A DNA stretch of 64,000 nt from Streptomyces sp. DG1A-41 (GCF_037055355.1 NZ_CP146350.1:2751001-2815000), one strand, 5' to 3'; shown: positions 6,401-16,357, numbered from the stretch's first letter. The notes: generated by a model not told the origin, from the sequence alone. Translations and numbers: made by a program.

Positions 6401-9379
6401 TTGGAGCTCAGCAGGCGTACCTTCAACGCTCTCGCCGGCACGGCGGCGCTCGGCTTCGCGCTGACCGGCAGCGGGTCGCCGACCTCCGCCCACACGGCAC
6501 GGAACGTGCCCACGGGCCCGCCGCCACCGGTGCCGAGCGCGGACGGCAGGCGGCACGAGATCGGCTTCGACCGGTACTCACTGCTGGTCGACGGCCGGCG
6601 TCTGGTGCTCTGGTCGGGCGAGCTGCACCCCTTCCGGCTGCCGAGCCCTTCCCTGTGGCGGGACATGCTGGAGAAGATGCGTGCGCACGGCTACAACGCC
6701 GTCAGCGTGTACGTCGCCTGGAACTACCACTCCCCCGCCCCCGGCCGGTACGACTTCACCGGTGTGCGCGACCTGGACCTGTTCCTGCGCATGGCCGCCG
6801 AGACCGGTCTGTACGTAATCCTGCGGCCCGGCCCCTACATCAACGCGGAGATCGACGCCGGCGGCTTCCCCGGCTGGCTGACCGCGACCGAGGGCACGGC
6901 CCGGACCTCCGACCCGACGTATCTGCGGTACGTCGACGAGTGGCTGTCCGCCGTCAACGCCATCGTCGCGAAGCGCCTGTTCACCCGGGGCACGGGCACG
7001 GTGCTGCTGTACCAGATCGAGAACGAGTACGACGCCCACGTCGACGAGCCGACCGGGCGCGCCTACATGTCGTACCTGTACGAGAAGGTCCGCAAGGACG
7101 GCATCGACGTGCCGCTGTTCCACAACGACAAGGGGCGGAACGGGGACTGGGTGCCCGGGTCGTTCGGCACCGGCGGTGAGAAGGGGCGCTGGCTGTACGG
7201 GTTCGACGGATACCCGGAGCCGGACGAGGTGCCGCCCGACTGGGGACACTTCGGGACCGGCGGGGCGAAGGGCGGGGCCACGGCCAGTCCGCGGACTCCC
7301 GGGTTCATGCCCGAGTTCGGCGGGGGCTGGTTCGACCCGTGGGGCGGGTCCTGGTTCGACGGCAAGGGGTACGCCGAGGCGGGCCGGACCCGGGACGCGG
7401 CGTACGAGCGGCGCTTCTACCTCACCAATCTCGCCAACGGCATCACGCTGCACAACGTCTACATGACGTACGGCGGCACCTCCTGGGGCTGGCTGCCCGC
7501 GCCGGTCGTCTACACGTCGTACGACTACGGCGCTGCCTTCGACGAAGCCCGCAACGCCACTTCGAAGCTCGCCCCGATGCACCAGATCGGGCAGTTGCTG
7601 CGGTACGTGCCGGACCTCGCCAGGCTGAACCGGGCGAAGGCCGTACGGGCCGCCGACGAGCGGATCAAGGTCTACCACCTGGCCAACCCGGACACCGGCG
7701 CCCACTTCTACGTCCTGCGCAACGACTCCCGTGAGGCGGTCACCTCGACGCTGCCCGACGCCGGGATCGACGTGCCGGTCACGGTCCCGGCGCGGGACGC
7801 CAAGCTGATCGCCGCCGGGCTGAGACTCGGGAAGCGGACGCTGGTGCACGCCACCGTGCAGCCCATGCTGAGCCTGACCGCAGGGCGGCAGGACATCGCC
7901 GTGTTCACGGGCCGGCGGGGCGATCTGGCGCAGGTCGTACTGGACTGCGCGGACGAGCCGACGCCCATGCGGCTGGACGCGGAGCCCGCGTGGTCCTGGA
8001 ACCTCGGCAAGCTGAACGTCACCGCACCGCTCGGCGCCGGCGGGCTGAGCCGGGTGCGGGTCGAGGGCGACGGCGTGGACACTCCTATGCTGCTGCTGTT
8101 CGCCGACGACGCGACGGCCCTGCGGCTGTGGCCCTACGAGACGCCGTCCGGCCCACTCCTCGTCTACGGCCCGGCGCTGTTGCGCTCGGCCGCCCTGCGC
8201 GGCTCCACGGTCCACCTCACCGGCGACACCACCGGCGAGACCGGCCTGGAGGTGTGGGGGCCGCGCGGGATCACCCATGTCACGTGGAACGGGCGCCCGG
8301 TGCCCACCCGGATCAGCGCCTCCGGCAGCCTGCTGGCGCTCCGCCCGCTCCCGGGCGTGACCGCGCCGGCCCTGCCCGCCCTCGACGGCTGGCGGCGGCG
8401 GACCGAGAACCCGGAGGCCGAGCCCGGCTTCGACGACTCGGGCTGGACGACGGCCGACAAGAAGACGTCCTTCAGCACGACGCCCGTGCCCGAGGGGCAG
8501 CCCGTCCTGTTCGCCGACGACTACGGCTTCCACTACGGCGACGTCTGGTACCGGGGCGAGTGGACGGAGGCGAGCGGCCTGGAGTCCGTGTCCCTCGACT
8601 ACAGCACGGGCACGCAGGGCCTGCTGATGGCCTGGCTGGACGGCGAGCCGCTGGGCACGCACCGGATGCCGGTGCCGGACAAGGACCGGGCACGGCAGGG
8701 GACGTGGACGGCCAAGGCCACCTTCGCCCTGCCGAAGGAACTGCGGAAGAGGTTCCGTGAGGACCGCCGCGCAAGCGGTGACCGGCACGTCCTGTCCGTG
8801 CTCGTCCGGCGGATGCAGCACGACATGGACGGCAGGGCGCTCGACACCCACAAGGCCGCGCGCGGGCTGACCGCCGTCACGTTCAAGGGCGCCTCCCCGA
8901 AGGTGACCTGGCGGATCCAGGGCGCGTCGACGCACGACCCGGTGCGCGGGGCCGTGAACAACGGCGGGCTGTACGGGGAGCGCCAGGGCTGGCATCTCCC
9001 GGAGTACGACGACGGGGACTGGAAGGACGCCGAACTGCCGCGTGCCGACCGGCGGCAGGGCGTCACCTGGTACCGGACGGACTTCCGGCTGGACGTCCCC
9101 CCGGGCGTCGACGCCTCCGTCGGACTCGTCCTCGACGACGACCCGAAGCGGGCCTACCGGGTCCAGATCTTCCTCAACGGCTGGAACATGGGCCAATACA
9201 TCAACGACGTAGGCCCGCAGCACACGTTCGTACTGCAGAACGGGATCCTCCGCACACGAGGTGCCAACACACTGGCGTTGGCGGTGTTGTCCGACGGAAC
9301 CACACCGTCGGGCCCGGGGGATGTCCGGCTCACACTGTTGGGCGCCGCCGCCGGAGGGGTTCCCGTCAAGCCGGTGTGA
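6401..9379 (+). CDS. Secreted GH35 beta-galactosidase
   Basis: This 992-residue enzyme begins with a twin-arginine signal (SRRTFNALAGTAALGFALTG). The GH35 TIM barrel covers about residues 55-400: WSGELHPFR, VSVYVAWNYHSP, the proton donor Glu209 in QIENEY, and a candidate nucleophile Glu305 in MPEFGGGW. The rest holds beta-rich galactose-binding-like domains, including a jelly roll near the C-terminus. It probably removes terminal beta-galactose from plant or host glycans outside the cell. The TTG at 6401 is chosen because AGGAGG lies 7 bp upstream; the ATG at 6350 is in frame but has no ribosome site and overlaps the divergent Rrf2 start. Confidence 0.88.
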   Translation: MELSRRTFNALAGTAALGFALTGSGSPTSAHTARNVPTGPPPPVPSADGRRHEIGFDRYSLLVDGRRLVLWSGELHPFRLPSPSLWRDMLEKMRAHGYNAVSVYVAWNYHSPAPGRYDFTGVRDLDLFLRMAAETGLYVILRPGPYINAEIDAGGFPGWLTATEGTARTSDPTYLRYVDEWLSAVNAIVAKRLFTRGTGTVLLYQIENEYDAHVDEPTGRAYMSYLYEKVRKDGIDVPLFHNDKGRNGDWVPGSFGTGGEKGRWLYGFDGYPEPDEVPPDWGHFGTGGAKGGATASPRTPGFMPEFGGGWFDPWGGSWFDGKGYAEAGRTRDAAYERRFYLTNLANGITLHNVYMTYGGTSWGWLPAPVVYTSYDYGAAFDEARNATSKLAPMHQIGQLLRYVPDLARLNRAKAVRAADERIKVYHLANPDTGAHFYVLRNDSREAVTSTLPDAGIDVPVTVPARDAKLIAAGLRLGKRTLVHATVQPMLSLTAGRQDIAVFTGRRGDLAQVVLDCADEPTPMRLDAEPAWSWNLGKLNVTAPLGAGGLSRVRVEGDGVDTPMLLLFADDATALRLWPYETPSGPLLVYGPALLRSAALRGSTVHLTGDTTGETGLEVWGPRGITHVTWNGRPVPTRISASGSLLALRPLPGVTAPALPALDGWRRRTENPEAEPGFDDSGWTTADKKTSFSTTPVPEGQPVLFADDYGFHYGDVWYRGEWTEASGLESVSLDYSTGTQGLLMAWLDGEPLGTHRMPVPDKDRARQGTWTAKATFALPKELRKRFREDRRASGDRHVLSVLVRRMQHDMDGRALDTHKAARGLTAVTFKGASPKVTWRIQGASTHDPVRGAVNNGGLYGERQGWHLPEYDDGDWKDAELPRADRRQGVTWYRTDFRLDVPPGVDASVGLVLDDDPKRAYRVQIFLNGWNMGQYINDVGPQHTFVLQNGILRTRGANTLALAVLSDGTTPSGPGDVRLTLLGAAAGGVPVKPV

Positions 9380-9469
9380 CCGGATCGAGCCGTCCCCGCG
9401 CATTGCCTTCTCGGGCAGGCTGGGCCACCGTGTTGGCCTTTCAGGGCTGCCGACAGGGAGGGGAACCTC

Positions 9470-10570
9470 GTGCGAAGACGGCGTTTCATCGGTGGATTAG
9501 GCGGACTGGTCGGGGCCGGGCTCGCCTCGATGCGGGGCGGAACGGCCTGGGCGGCTCCCGGTCTCCTGGGTGAGGCCCGCACATGGGAGGCGGTCGCCGC
9601 CCCCGCGGCCACCCCGGCCGCCCATTTGCTCGACGTGGCGGCATCCGGCCCGGACCTCGCCTGGGCCGTGGGCGAGGAGGGCCGCAGCGGCAGTGTCAGG
9701 GGGACGGCACTGACCCTCGTGTGGGACGGCACCGCCTGGCAGCGCACCGACTTCGGCTTCGGCGGCTATCTGGGCTCCGTCGCCGCCGCGTCCGACGGCC
9801 GCGCCTGGGCCGTCGGCACCGACACCTCCGGCACCGCCCGGCTGCTCGCCTGGGACGGACTGACGTGGCGGGAGGCCGACTTCCCCGGGCGCGGGGCGCC
9901 CGGCACGTCCCTCGCCGCCGTCACGACCGGACCCCGGGGGCACGTGTGGGTCTCCGGCCGGAACAGCGACGGCTCGGTGCTGCTGCACGGCCACCGGGGC
10001 AGGTGGACCTGGCTGGAGGCACCCCCGGCCACGACCACCATCCCGCCCTACGGCATCCACCGCGCGTCCTGCGGCGACGTCTGGGTCTACGGCAGTGAGC
10101 TGGTCGCCCGCTGGGACGGAGCGGCCTGGACCGTGCTTCCGGCGCCCGGCGGCATCCGCGCCGGCTTCACCGGGCTGCTCGCGGTCGCCCGCGACGACAT
10201 CTGGATGACCGGCTACGACTACGGCGTCGGCGGCCCGCCCGGCAAGCCCCCCGGCGTCCGGCTGCTGCACGGGGACGGCAGCAGCTGGGAGAGCGTCACG
10301 GCACCGTTCGGCGTCGGCATGCTGAGCGGCATCGTGGGTGACGCGCAGGGGCGGCCCGACCGTATCGCCGGGTGGGACTTCTGGGACCAGACGCGGGCCC
10401 ACTACCTGCGGTGGGACGGCACGGCCTGGGTGAGCGAGCGGGGGCCGGTGGCCACGACCCCCGTCGTCATGAACTCCCTTTCCGCCGTGCCGGGTTCGGG
10501 CGGTTACTGGGCGGTGGGGACGACGTCGTCCTCGCCGTCCTCGTCCGCCCAGCTGCGCATCGAACGCTGA
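9470..10570 (+). CDS. Exported repeat (propeller-like) protein with an early TTA codon
   Basis: A 366-residue protein with a twin-arginine-like signal (RRRRFIGGLGGLVGAGLA..AWA) and repeated units of about 45 residues with the pattern W-x-VG...LLxWDGxxW (for example DLAWAVG, GRAWAVGTD, TLVWDGTAW, LLAWDGLTW, YLRWDGTAW). This suggests a beta-propeller of unknown ligand. Codon 10 is TTA (9497-9499), the rare leucine codon read by the bldA tRNA, so translation is likely tied to development. GGGAGG lies upstream of the GTG start. It converges on the GH51 gene with a 9-bp gap. Confidence 0.7.
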   Translation: MRRRRFIGGLGGLVGAGLASMRGGTAWAAPGLLGEARTWEAVAAPAATPAAHLLDVAASGPDLAWAVGEEGRSGSVRGTALTLVWDGTAWQRTDFGFGGYLGSVAAASDGRAWAVGTDTSGTARLLAWDGLTWREADFPGRGAPGTSLAAVTTGPRGHVWVSGRNSDGSVLLHGHRGRWTWLEAPPATTTIPPYGIHRASCGDVWVYGSELVARWDGAAWTVLPAPGGIRAGFTGLLAVARDDIWMTGYDYGVGGPPGKPPGVRLLHGDGSSWESVTAPFGVGMLSGIVGDAQGRPDRIAGWDFWDQTRAHYLRWDGTAWVSERGPVATTPVVMNSLSAVPGSGGYWAVGTTSSSPSSSAQLRIER

Positions 10571-10579
10571 CCGGGGGCC

Positions 10580-12094
10580 TCACGCCAGCCGGAGCACGTT
10601 CCAGGACAGCGGCTCCAGGACGGTGCTCAGCGTGCCGTCCTGGAGAGCCGTGCCGTCGGCCGCGTGCGGGGCGACCCGTTCGGGATCGTCGAGGGTGTTG
10701 CGGGCGTCGGGGTCGGCGTCCGCGAGGACGCTGTGCTCGACGACGCGGGTGAGGTCGAGGCCGTTCAGGGCGACCTCGAGCGGGAGCGCCTCGGTGCGGC
10801 TGCGGTTCACCGCGAAGACCGTGACCGTGCCGTCCTCGGCGCGTACGGCCGTGGCGTGCAGCAGGTCCGTCTCGCCGTACTTCTTCGTCTCGTACGTCGG
10901 CGAGTCCACGCGGACGTCGAGCACCTGGCCGCGGCCGTACTTGCTCGCCTGCGCGAAGGGGAAGAAGGTGGTCTGCCGCCAGGCCGGGCCGCCCGGCTCG
11001 GTCATGATCGGCGCGATGACGTTGACGAGCTGGGCGAGGCAGGCGACCGTGACGCGGTCGGCGTGCCGGAGCAGGGCGATGAGGAGCGAACCGAAGACGA
11101 CGGCGTCGGTGACGCTGTAGTTGTCCTCCAGGAGGCGGGGGGCCTCGGGCCAGTCGTCCTGCTCGAAGGTCTTCGCGTGCGACTCCCACTCGGGCAGGTA
11201 CCAGACGTTCCACTCGTCGAAGGAGAGGTTGATCCGCTTCTTCGACTTGAGCTTCGCGCCCACGTGGTCGGCGGTCGCCACGACGTTGTCGATGAAGGAC
11301 TCCATGTCGACGGCGGAGGCCAGGAAGGAGTCGATGTCGCCGTTCTCGGGCCAGTAGTAGGCGTGCAGCGAGATGTAGTCGACGAGGTCGTACGTCTCCT
11401 TGAGAACGGTCGCCTCCCACTCGGCGAACGTCGGCATGGCCTGGCTGGAGGAGCCGCAGGCGACGAGTTCGACGCCGGGGTCCATCTGGCGCATGGCCCG
11501 GGCCGTCTCGGCGGCGACCCGGCCGTACTCCTCCGCGGTCTTGTGGCCGGTCTGCCAGGGGCCGTCCATCTCGTTGCCCAGGCACCACAGCTTGATGCCG
11601 AAGGGGTCCTTGTCGCCGTGGGTGACGCGGAGGTCCGACAGGGCTGTGCCCTCGGTGTGGTTGGCGTACTCCTGGAGCTCGAGGGCTTCGGCGACACCTC
11701 GGGTGCCGAGGTTGAGCGCCATCATGGGCTCGGCCTGGGGGCCGATCTTGCGGAGGAAGTCGATGTACTCGGAGAGGCCGAAGCGGTTCGACTCCGTCGA
11801 GTGCCAGGCGAGGTCGAGGCGGCGAGGGCGATTCTCAGCCGGGCCGACCGAGTCCTCCCACTTGTAGCCGGAGACGAAGTTGCCGCCCGGGTAGCGGACG
11901 GCTGTGACGCCGAGTTCGCGGACGAGGTCCAGGACATCCTGGCGCAGGCCCTTGTCGTCGGCTGTGGGGTGGTCCGGTTCGAAGATGCCGGTGTAGACGC
12001 AGCGGCCGAGGTGTTCTACGAAGCTGCCGAAAAGGCGGGGGTCGACCTCACCGACTGTGAAAGCGGGGTCGAGGGTGAAGCGGGCGGTGTGCAT
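10580..12094 (-). CDS. Alpha-N-arabinofuranosidase GH51
   Basis: A 504-residue intracellular GH51 enzyme without a signal peptide. Acid/base Glu175 is in CLGNEMDGPW, and the nucleophile Glu294 is in SFDEWN; the N-terminal SFVEHLGRCVYTGI and RYPGGNF motifs are typical. It releases L-arabinose from short arabino-oligosaccharides after uptake. As last gene of the operon that encodes the binding protein, permeases and arabinanase, it completes the pathway from extracellular arabinan to arabinose. The start at 12094 has AAAGG 5-9 bp upstream. Confidence 0.93.
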   Translation of the reverse strand: MHTARFTLDPAFTVGEVDPRLFGSFVEHLGRCVYTGIFEPDHPTADDKGLRQDVLDLVRELGVTAVRYPGGNFVSGYKWEDSVGPAENRPRRLDLAWHSTESNRFGLSEYIDFLRKIGPQAEPMMALNLGTRGVAEALELQEYANHTEGTALSDLRVTHGDKDPFGIKLWCLGNEMDGPWQTGHKTAEEYGRVAAETARAMRQMDPGVELVACGSSSQAMPTFAEWEATVLKETYDLVDYISLHAYYWPENGDIDSFLASAVDMESFIDNVVATADHVGAKLKSKKRINLSFDEWNVWYLPEWESHAKTFEQDDWPEAPRLLEDNYSVTDAVVFGSLLIALLRHADRVTVACLAQLVNVIAPIMTEPGGPAWRQTTFFPFAQASKYGRGQVLDVRVDSPTYETKKYGETDLLHATAVRAEDGTVTVFAVNRSRTEALPLEVALNGLDLTRVVEHSVLADADPDARNTLDDPERVAPHAADGTALQDGTLSTVLEPLSWNVLRLA

Positions 12095-12187
12095 GCTTGC
12101 CTTTCGAGGTTCAGTTCCGTCTGCGGGTGGTTCGTGGCTGGGCGCGCCAGCGCGGCGGAGCCGCACATCGAGCACGGCCCCGCGCCC

Positions 12188-13162
12188 CTAAGGAAGGAGC
12201 GTTGGCCAGCCGTTTCTTGTCCAGTGCAGGGTGTTGAGCCCGAGCTTGGGCGTCCCCGAGTCCTCTGCGTCGTAGTAGTGGTACGCCAGGACATCCTTCC
12301 CCCGGTCCCGGAAGACCGACTCGCCGCCCGTGCCGATGTAGCGGCCGTGGCCCTGGAGTACCAGGTCGCCGCCGCCCTCCAGCAGCGGCTTGCCCGTGCT
12401 GTCGACGTACGGGCCGGTCACGGACGTCGATCTGCCCACTCTGATCTTGTACGTGGAGTTCACGCCCTGGCAGCAGGCGTCGTAGGACGCGAAGAGGTAG
12501 TAGTAGCGGCCGTGCCTGACGATGTACGGGCCCTCGACGGCGTACGGGGCGTCCGGGCGGGTGGCCAGGTGATGGACCCGGGCGCCCGGGACCGCCTTGC
12601 CCGTCTTCGGGTTCAGCTCGACCATCCGGATGCCGGTCCAGTACGAGCCGAAGGACATCCACAGCCTGCCGTCGGCGCGGATGATCGCCGGGTCGATGGC
12701 GTTCCAGGTGTCGGTCGGCTCCGAGGTGAAGACCTTGCCGTGGTCGGTCCACGTGCCGGGCAGGCCCGTGCGGGACGTGGCGACGCCGATCGCGGAGTGG
12801 TTGCTGCCCCAGGAGGAGACGGCGTAGTAGAGCCAGTAGCGGCCGTCGCGCCGGGAGAGGTCCGGGGCCCAGGGGTCGGCCTTGTCGTTGTACTCGTACC
12901 ACCAGGCCGGGGGCTCGGCGAAGGCGTTGCCGGCGTCGGTCCAGTGCCTGCCGTCCTCGGACAGGCGGGCGCCGATGATGCCGCCGGTGGAGTAGGCGAC
13001 GTAGCCGCCGGACTTCAGGCGGGAGACGGTCGGGTCGTGGATGATCTGCTGGCCGGTGAGCGGGCGGGGGTCGGGGTAGGTCTCCGCCGCCTGTGCCGTG
13101 TGGGGCGGCAGGGCCAGGAGGGTGGCCGCCGCCAGGGCGGTGAGGGTTCTGCGCAGGGTCAC
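12188..13162 (-). CDS. Secreted arabinan endo-1,5-alpha-L-arabinanase (GH43)
   Basis: 324 residues with a signal (VTLRRTLTALAAATLLALPPHTAQA) and a GH43 propeller whose candidate catalytic residues are Asp43 (IHDPT), Asp157 (AIDPA) and Glu210 (VEGPY). It resembles the arabinanase at 1430-2410 throughout (GSNxSAIGVATS, SFGSYWTGIRM, YYYLFASYD) and is a paralogue of it. The GTG start overlaps the stop of the upstream permease gene as GTGA. The gap to the GH51 gene (12095-12187) contains a fragment of a common Streptomyces intergenic sequence with the CGCGCCCCTAA core. Confidence 0.88.
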   Translation of the reverse strand: MTLRRTLTALAAATLLALPPHTAQAAETYPDPRPLTGQQIIHDPTVSRLKSGGYVAYSTGGIIGARLSEDGRHWTDAGNAFAEPPAWWYEYNDKADPWAPDLSRRDGRYWLYYAVSSWGSNHSAIGVATSRTGLPGTWTDHGKVFTSEPTDTWNAIDPAIIRADGRLWMSFGSYWTGIRMVELNPKTGKAVPGARVHHLATRPDAPYAVEGPYIVRHGRYYYLFASYDACCQGVNSTYKIRVGRSTSVTGPYVDSTGKPLLEGGGDLVLQGHGRYIGTGGESVFRDRGKDVLAYHYYDAEDSGTPKLGLNTLHWTRNGWPTLLP

Positions 13163-14025
13163 TGTCCCGCCAATCCCGTGTGGGCGACGCCCGCCACGAT
13201 CTGCCTCTGGAAGAAGACGAAGACGATGATCAGGGGCAGGCCCGCCATCAGGCCGCCGGCCATGAGCTGGGCCCACTGGATGCCGTAGGAGTTCATGACG
13301 GTCGCGATGCCGTTCGGCATGGTCATCAGGTCGGGGTTGTTGGTCACCATGTACGGCCAGAGGAAGTTGTTCCACGAGGCGATGAACGTGAAGATGCCGA
13401 CCGCGGCGAGGGAGGGGCGGGAGAGCGGGAGGACGATGGTGAAGAAGACGCGCCAGCGGCCCGCGCCGTCGATGAACGCGGCCTCCTCCAGTTCGCGCGG
13501 GATGCCCTGGAAGAACTTGTAGAGGATGTAGACCATCGCGGCGGGCGCGCACTGCGGCAGGATCATGCCCCAGTAGGTGTCGACCATGCCCATCTGCTGG
13601 ACGGTGGTGAACAGCGGGACGCCGAGGACGGCGGGCGAGACCATGAGGCCGGCCATGACCAGGCCCATCAGGGCGTTCTTGCCGCGGAACTCGGTGCGGG
13701 CGAAGCCGTATCCGGCGAGGGAGCTGACCAGCAGGACGACGGCCGTGACGCAGACGGAGACGACGACGGAGTTCACGAACCAGTTGGTGATGTTGCCGGT
13801 TTCGAGGATGGCCTTCCAGGCCTGGGTGGTCCAGTCCTTCGGCAGCCAGTGCGTCGGCACCGCGACGGCCTCGGTCTCGGACTTGAGGGAGGTGAACAGG
13901 GCCCAGGCGAGCGGCGCCATGAACACCACGGAGACGGCGACGCCGAGCAGGGTGAGGACGATCTGGCTGGGGGTCCAGGGCTTGCGGGCCTTCGGGTCCC
14001 TGACGCGGATCTGCGTGGCGGTCAT
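13159..14025 (-). CDS. Sugar ABC transporter permease (MalG-like)
   Basis: A 288-residue permease with six predicted helices and the conserved cytoplasmic EAA loop (EEAAFIDGAGRWRVFFTIVLPLSRP). It forms the inner-membrane channel with the adjacent MalF-like permease. The ATGA overlaps at both ends (start with the upstream permease, stop with the arabinanase gene) show translational coupling. No ATPase gene is present in the operon; in streptomycetes such CUT1 importers commonly share MsiK. The substrate is inferred from the neighbours to be arabino-oligosaccharides. Confidence 0.9.
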   Translation of the reverse strand: MTATQIRVRDPKARKPWTPSQIVLTLLGVAVSVVFMAPLAWALFTSLKSETEAVAVPTHWLPKDWTTQAWKAILETGNITNWFVNSVVVSVCVTAVVLLVSSLAGYGFARTEFRGKNALMGLVMAGLMVSPAVLGVPLFTTVQQMGMVDTYWGMILPQCAPAAMVYILYKFFQGIPRELEEAAFIDGAGRWRVFFTIVLPLSRPSLAAVGIFTFIASWNNFLWPYMVTNNPDLMTMPNGIATVMNSYGIQWAQLMAGGLMAGLPLIIVFVFFQRQIVAGVAHTGLAGQ

Positions 14026-14960
14026 CGCACGCCCTCCTCACGCTTGCGCAGCAGCCACATCCGCGCGACGGCGACGGACGCGATGATCAGGAAGAAGATG
14101 ATGGAGATCGCGGAGGCGTAGCCCACGCGGTAGCTGGTGAAGCCCTCTTCGAGGGTGTACTGGACGATGGTGCGGGTCGATTCCTCGGGGCCCGGGCTGA
14201 AGTCCATCATCACGACGGCCTGGTCGAAGACCTGGAGCGAGGCGAGGACCTGGAGGGCGACGACGAGGCCGGTGATGTTGCGCAGCATCGGCAGGGTGAT
14301 GTGGACCATGCGGTGCCAGGCGTTCGCGCCGTCCAGCTTGGCGGCCTCGTAGAGGTGGTCGGGGATGCCCTGGAGCGCGGCGAGGTAGAGCAGGAAGCTG
14401 AAGCCGACCGTCCACCAGAGCGTGCAGATGACCACCGCGAGCATCGCGTAGGACTTGTCGGACAGCCACGGCGTCTCGAGGCCGAAGACGTGGTTGATCA
14501 TTCCGGTGCCGGGGTTGAACAGCCACTGCCACAGGTTGGCGGCCACGGTCGACGGCAGCAGGAACGGGGCGAAGAAGCACAGCCGCCACAGCCACTTGCC
14601 GCGCTCGATGTGGTGGGCGAGCATCGCGAGGAAGAAGGCGAGGACCGCGATGCAGGGCACGACCAGGAGCGTGAAGTAGGCGCTGTGGCCCAGCGTGTCC
14701 CACATCAGCGGGTCCTTGAGGGCCTCGCGGTAGTTGTCGAGGCCGACGAGGTTCGCGTTGTCGCCGGAGATGTTGGCGTCGGTGAAGCTGAGGTAGACGC
14801 CGCGCAGCAGCGGCCAGATCACGAAGAGCGCGAACAGGGTGAGGAACGGGGCGACGAACCAGCCGCCGTGCTGGAAGCCCTGCTTGCGGCGGACGGTGGC
14901 GGTGTCGGCGGCGGTCTTCGCGCGCGCCGGTGCGAAGACGGTCTGAGCGCTGGTGGTCAT
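14022..14960 (-). CDS. Sugar ABC transporter permease (MalF-like)
   Basis: A 312-residue permease with six helices after a cytoplasmic N-terminus of about 40 residues, and an EAA loop (YEAAKLDGANAWHRMVHITLP). It partners the MalG-like permease encoded next. Start ATG at 14960 overlaps the binding-protein stop as ATGA; the stop overlaps the next ATG in the same way. Confidence 0.9.
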   Translation of the reverse strand: MTTSAQTVFAPARAKTAADTATVRRKQGFQHGGWFVAPFLTLFALFVIWPLLRGVYLSFTDANISGDNANLVGLDNYREALKDPLMWDTLGHSAYFTLLVVPCIAVLAFFLAMLAHHIERGKWLWRLCFFAPFLLPSTVAANLWQWLFNPGTGMINHVFGLETPWLSDKSYAMLAVVICTLWWTVGFSFLLYLAALQGIPDHLYEAAKLDGANAWHRMVHITLPMLRNITGLVVALQVLASLQVFDQAVVMMDFSPGPEESTRTIVQYTLEEGFTSYRVGYASAISIIFFLIIASVAVARMWLLRKREEGVR

Positions 14961-16315
14961 GCGACCGCACCTCCCTGCGCGGCGGTCTTGCCGTCCATGG
15001 GGTTCTTCGACGCGAGCAGCCTGGTGAGCTCGCTCTTCATCCGGCGGGCGGCGGTGTCCGGCTCGGCGGAGCCCATCGTGGAGGAGACGACGATGGGGCC
15101 GACGCGCTGGGCGAGGATGCCGGTGGAGCCGGCGAACCACACCTTCGGTTCGGTGGCCTGGTGGTCCATGGCCGAGACGTACTCGTTCTGCGGGCTCATC
15201 TTCTTGTACGCGTCCGTGGACAGCACCGGCCGGTAGGCGGGGATGTGGCCGCCGAGCGCCCACTGCTGGGCGTGCCTGATGATGTAGGCGGCGAGTTGGT
15301 GGGCTCCCTCGTTGGCGGGGCCGCCGCGGTCGGACTGGTGCGGCAGGACGAAGGCGTGCGACTCGGCGTGTGTGGCGGGCTTGCCGAAGACGGGCGGCAG
15401 CGGGGTCGCGCCGTAGTCGATCTTCGCCGTGTCGTAGACCGGCACCGACCAGTTGCCCTCCCAGACGAAGGGGGAGCCGTTGACGAACTGTTCGGCGCTC
15501 GCGGTGCCCCCGAACCTCGGGATGGCGTACCCCTCGGTGATGTGCCGGCGCAGGAACTCCAGGACCTGGGTGGCCTTGTCGGTGTCGAAGGTGACCTCGG
15601 TGTCGGTGTCGTTGAACCAGGTGCCGCCGAGCTGGGTGTAGAAGGCGACGAAGAACCACCACTGGAAGTTCTGGTCGCTGTTCCATATGCCGATGGTCTG
15701 GAGGCCCCGCTTGGTGGCCTTCTTGGCCTCCTTGAGCACGTCGAACCACTCGTCGGTCGACGTCACGGGCACCATCCGGCCGTCGTCGCCGAGCAGCCCC
15801 GCCTTCTTCAGCACGTCCTTGCGGTAGAAGCAGAGCTGGACGTGACTGTCGAGCGGGACGGCGTAGAGCTTGCCGTCGATGACGCCGCGGTTCCACAGCT
15901 GGGGGTTGAAGTCCTGCTTCCGTACCCCGTACTTGGCAAGCAGGTCGACGTCCCAGGCGTCCAGGAGACGGCCGGGCGAGAACCCGGTCACCCGGCCCAT
16001 GTGCATGACGCCGAGGTCGGGTGCGCGGTTGCCCGCGGCCGCCATGGCGAGCTTGGTGTAGAAGGGGCTGCCCCACTGGAGGGTGGAGTCCTTCACCGCG
16101 ATGTCCGGATGGTCCTTACGGAAGGAGTTGAGCATCGCGATCATGTTGTAGCCGTCGCCGCCACTGAAGAGATTCCAGTACCGCACCCGTGTGTTGGCGT
16201 CCGAGGCGAGTGCGTCGGCTCCGGTGCCGAGCGCGGCGAAGCCGAAGCTGCTCGCGACGGAGATCCCGCCGAGCCCTGCGAGAAGCTGCCTGCGATTCAG
16301 GCCAGGTCGTCCCAT
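14957..16315 (-). CDS. Sugar ABC transporter substrate-binding protein
   Basis: A 452-residue CUT1-type solute-binding protein. It starts with a twin-arginine-like motif (LNRRQLLAGLGG) and hydrophobic segment with no lipobox Cys, then YWNLFSGGDGYNMIAMLNSF typical of family-1 binding proteins. It is first in the arabinan-use operon and should deliver arabino-oligosaccharides to the two permeases. AGGGCAGGG precedes the ATG. The promoter at 16358-16398 matches that of the secreted arabinanase pair. Confidence 0.9.
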   Translation of the reverse strand: MGRPGLNRRQLLAGLGGISVASSFGFAALGTGADALASDANTRVRYWNLFSGGDGYNMIAMLNSFRKDHPDIAVKDSTLQWGSPFYTKLAMAAAGNRAPDLGVMHMGRVTGFSPGRLLDAWDVDLLAKYGVRKQDFNPQLWNRGVIDGKLYAVPLDSHVQLCFYRKDVLKKAGLLGDDGRMVPVTSTDEWFDVLKEAKKATKRGLQTIGIWNSDQNFQWWFFVAFYTQLGGTWFNDTDTEVTFDTDKATQVLEFLRRHITEGYAIPRFGGTASAEQFVNGSPFVWEGNWSVPVYDTAKIDYGATPLPPVFGKPATHAESHAFVLPHQSDRGGPANEGAHQLAAYIIRHAQQWALGGHIPAYRPVLSTDAYKKMSPQNEYVSAMDHQATEPKVWFAGSTGILAQRVGPIVVSSTMGSAEPDTAARRMKSELTRLLASKNPMDGKTAAQGGAVA

Positions 16316-16357
16316 GCCCTGCCCTTACTGTTCGATATACCGAATAATGCTCGTAAC

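Noticed and set aside
12095..12187. Small gene between GH51 and GH43
   Set aside because: The gap is only 93 bp and contains a common intergenic sequence with a CGCGCCCCTAA core; no start with a ribosome site.
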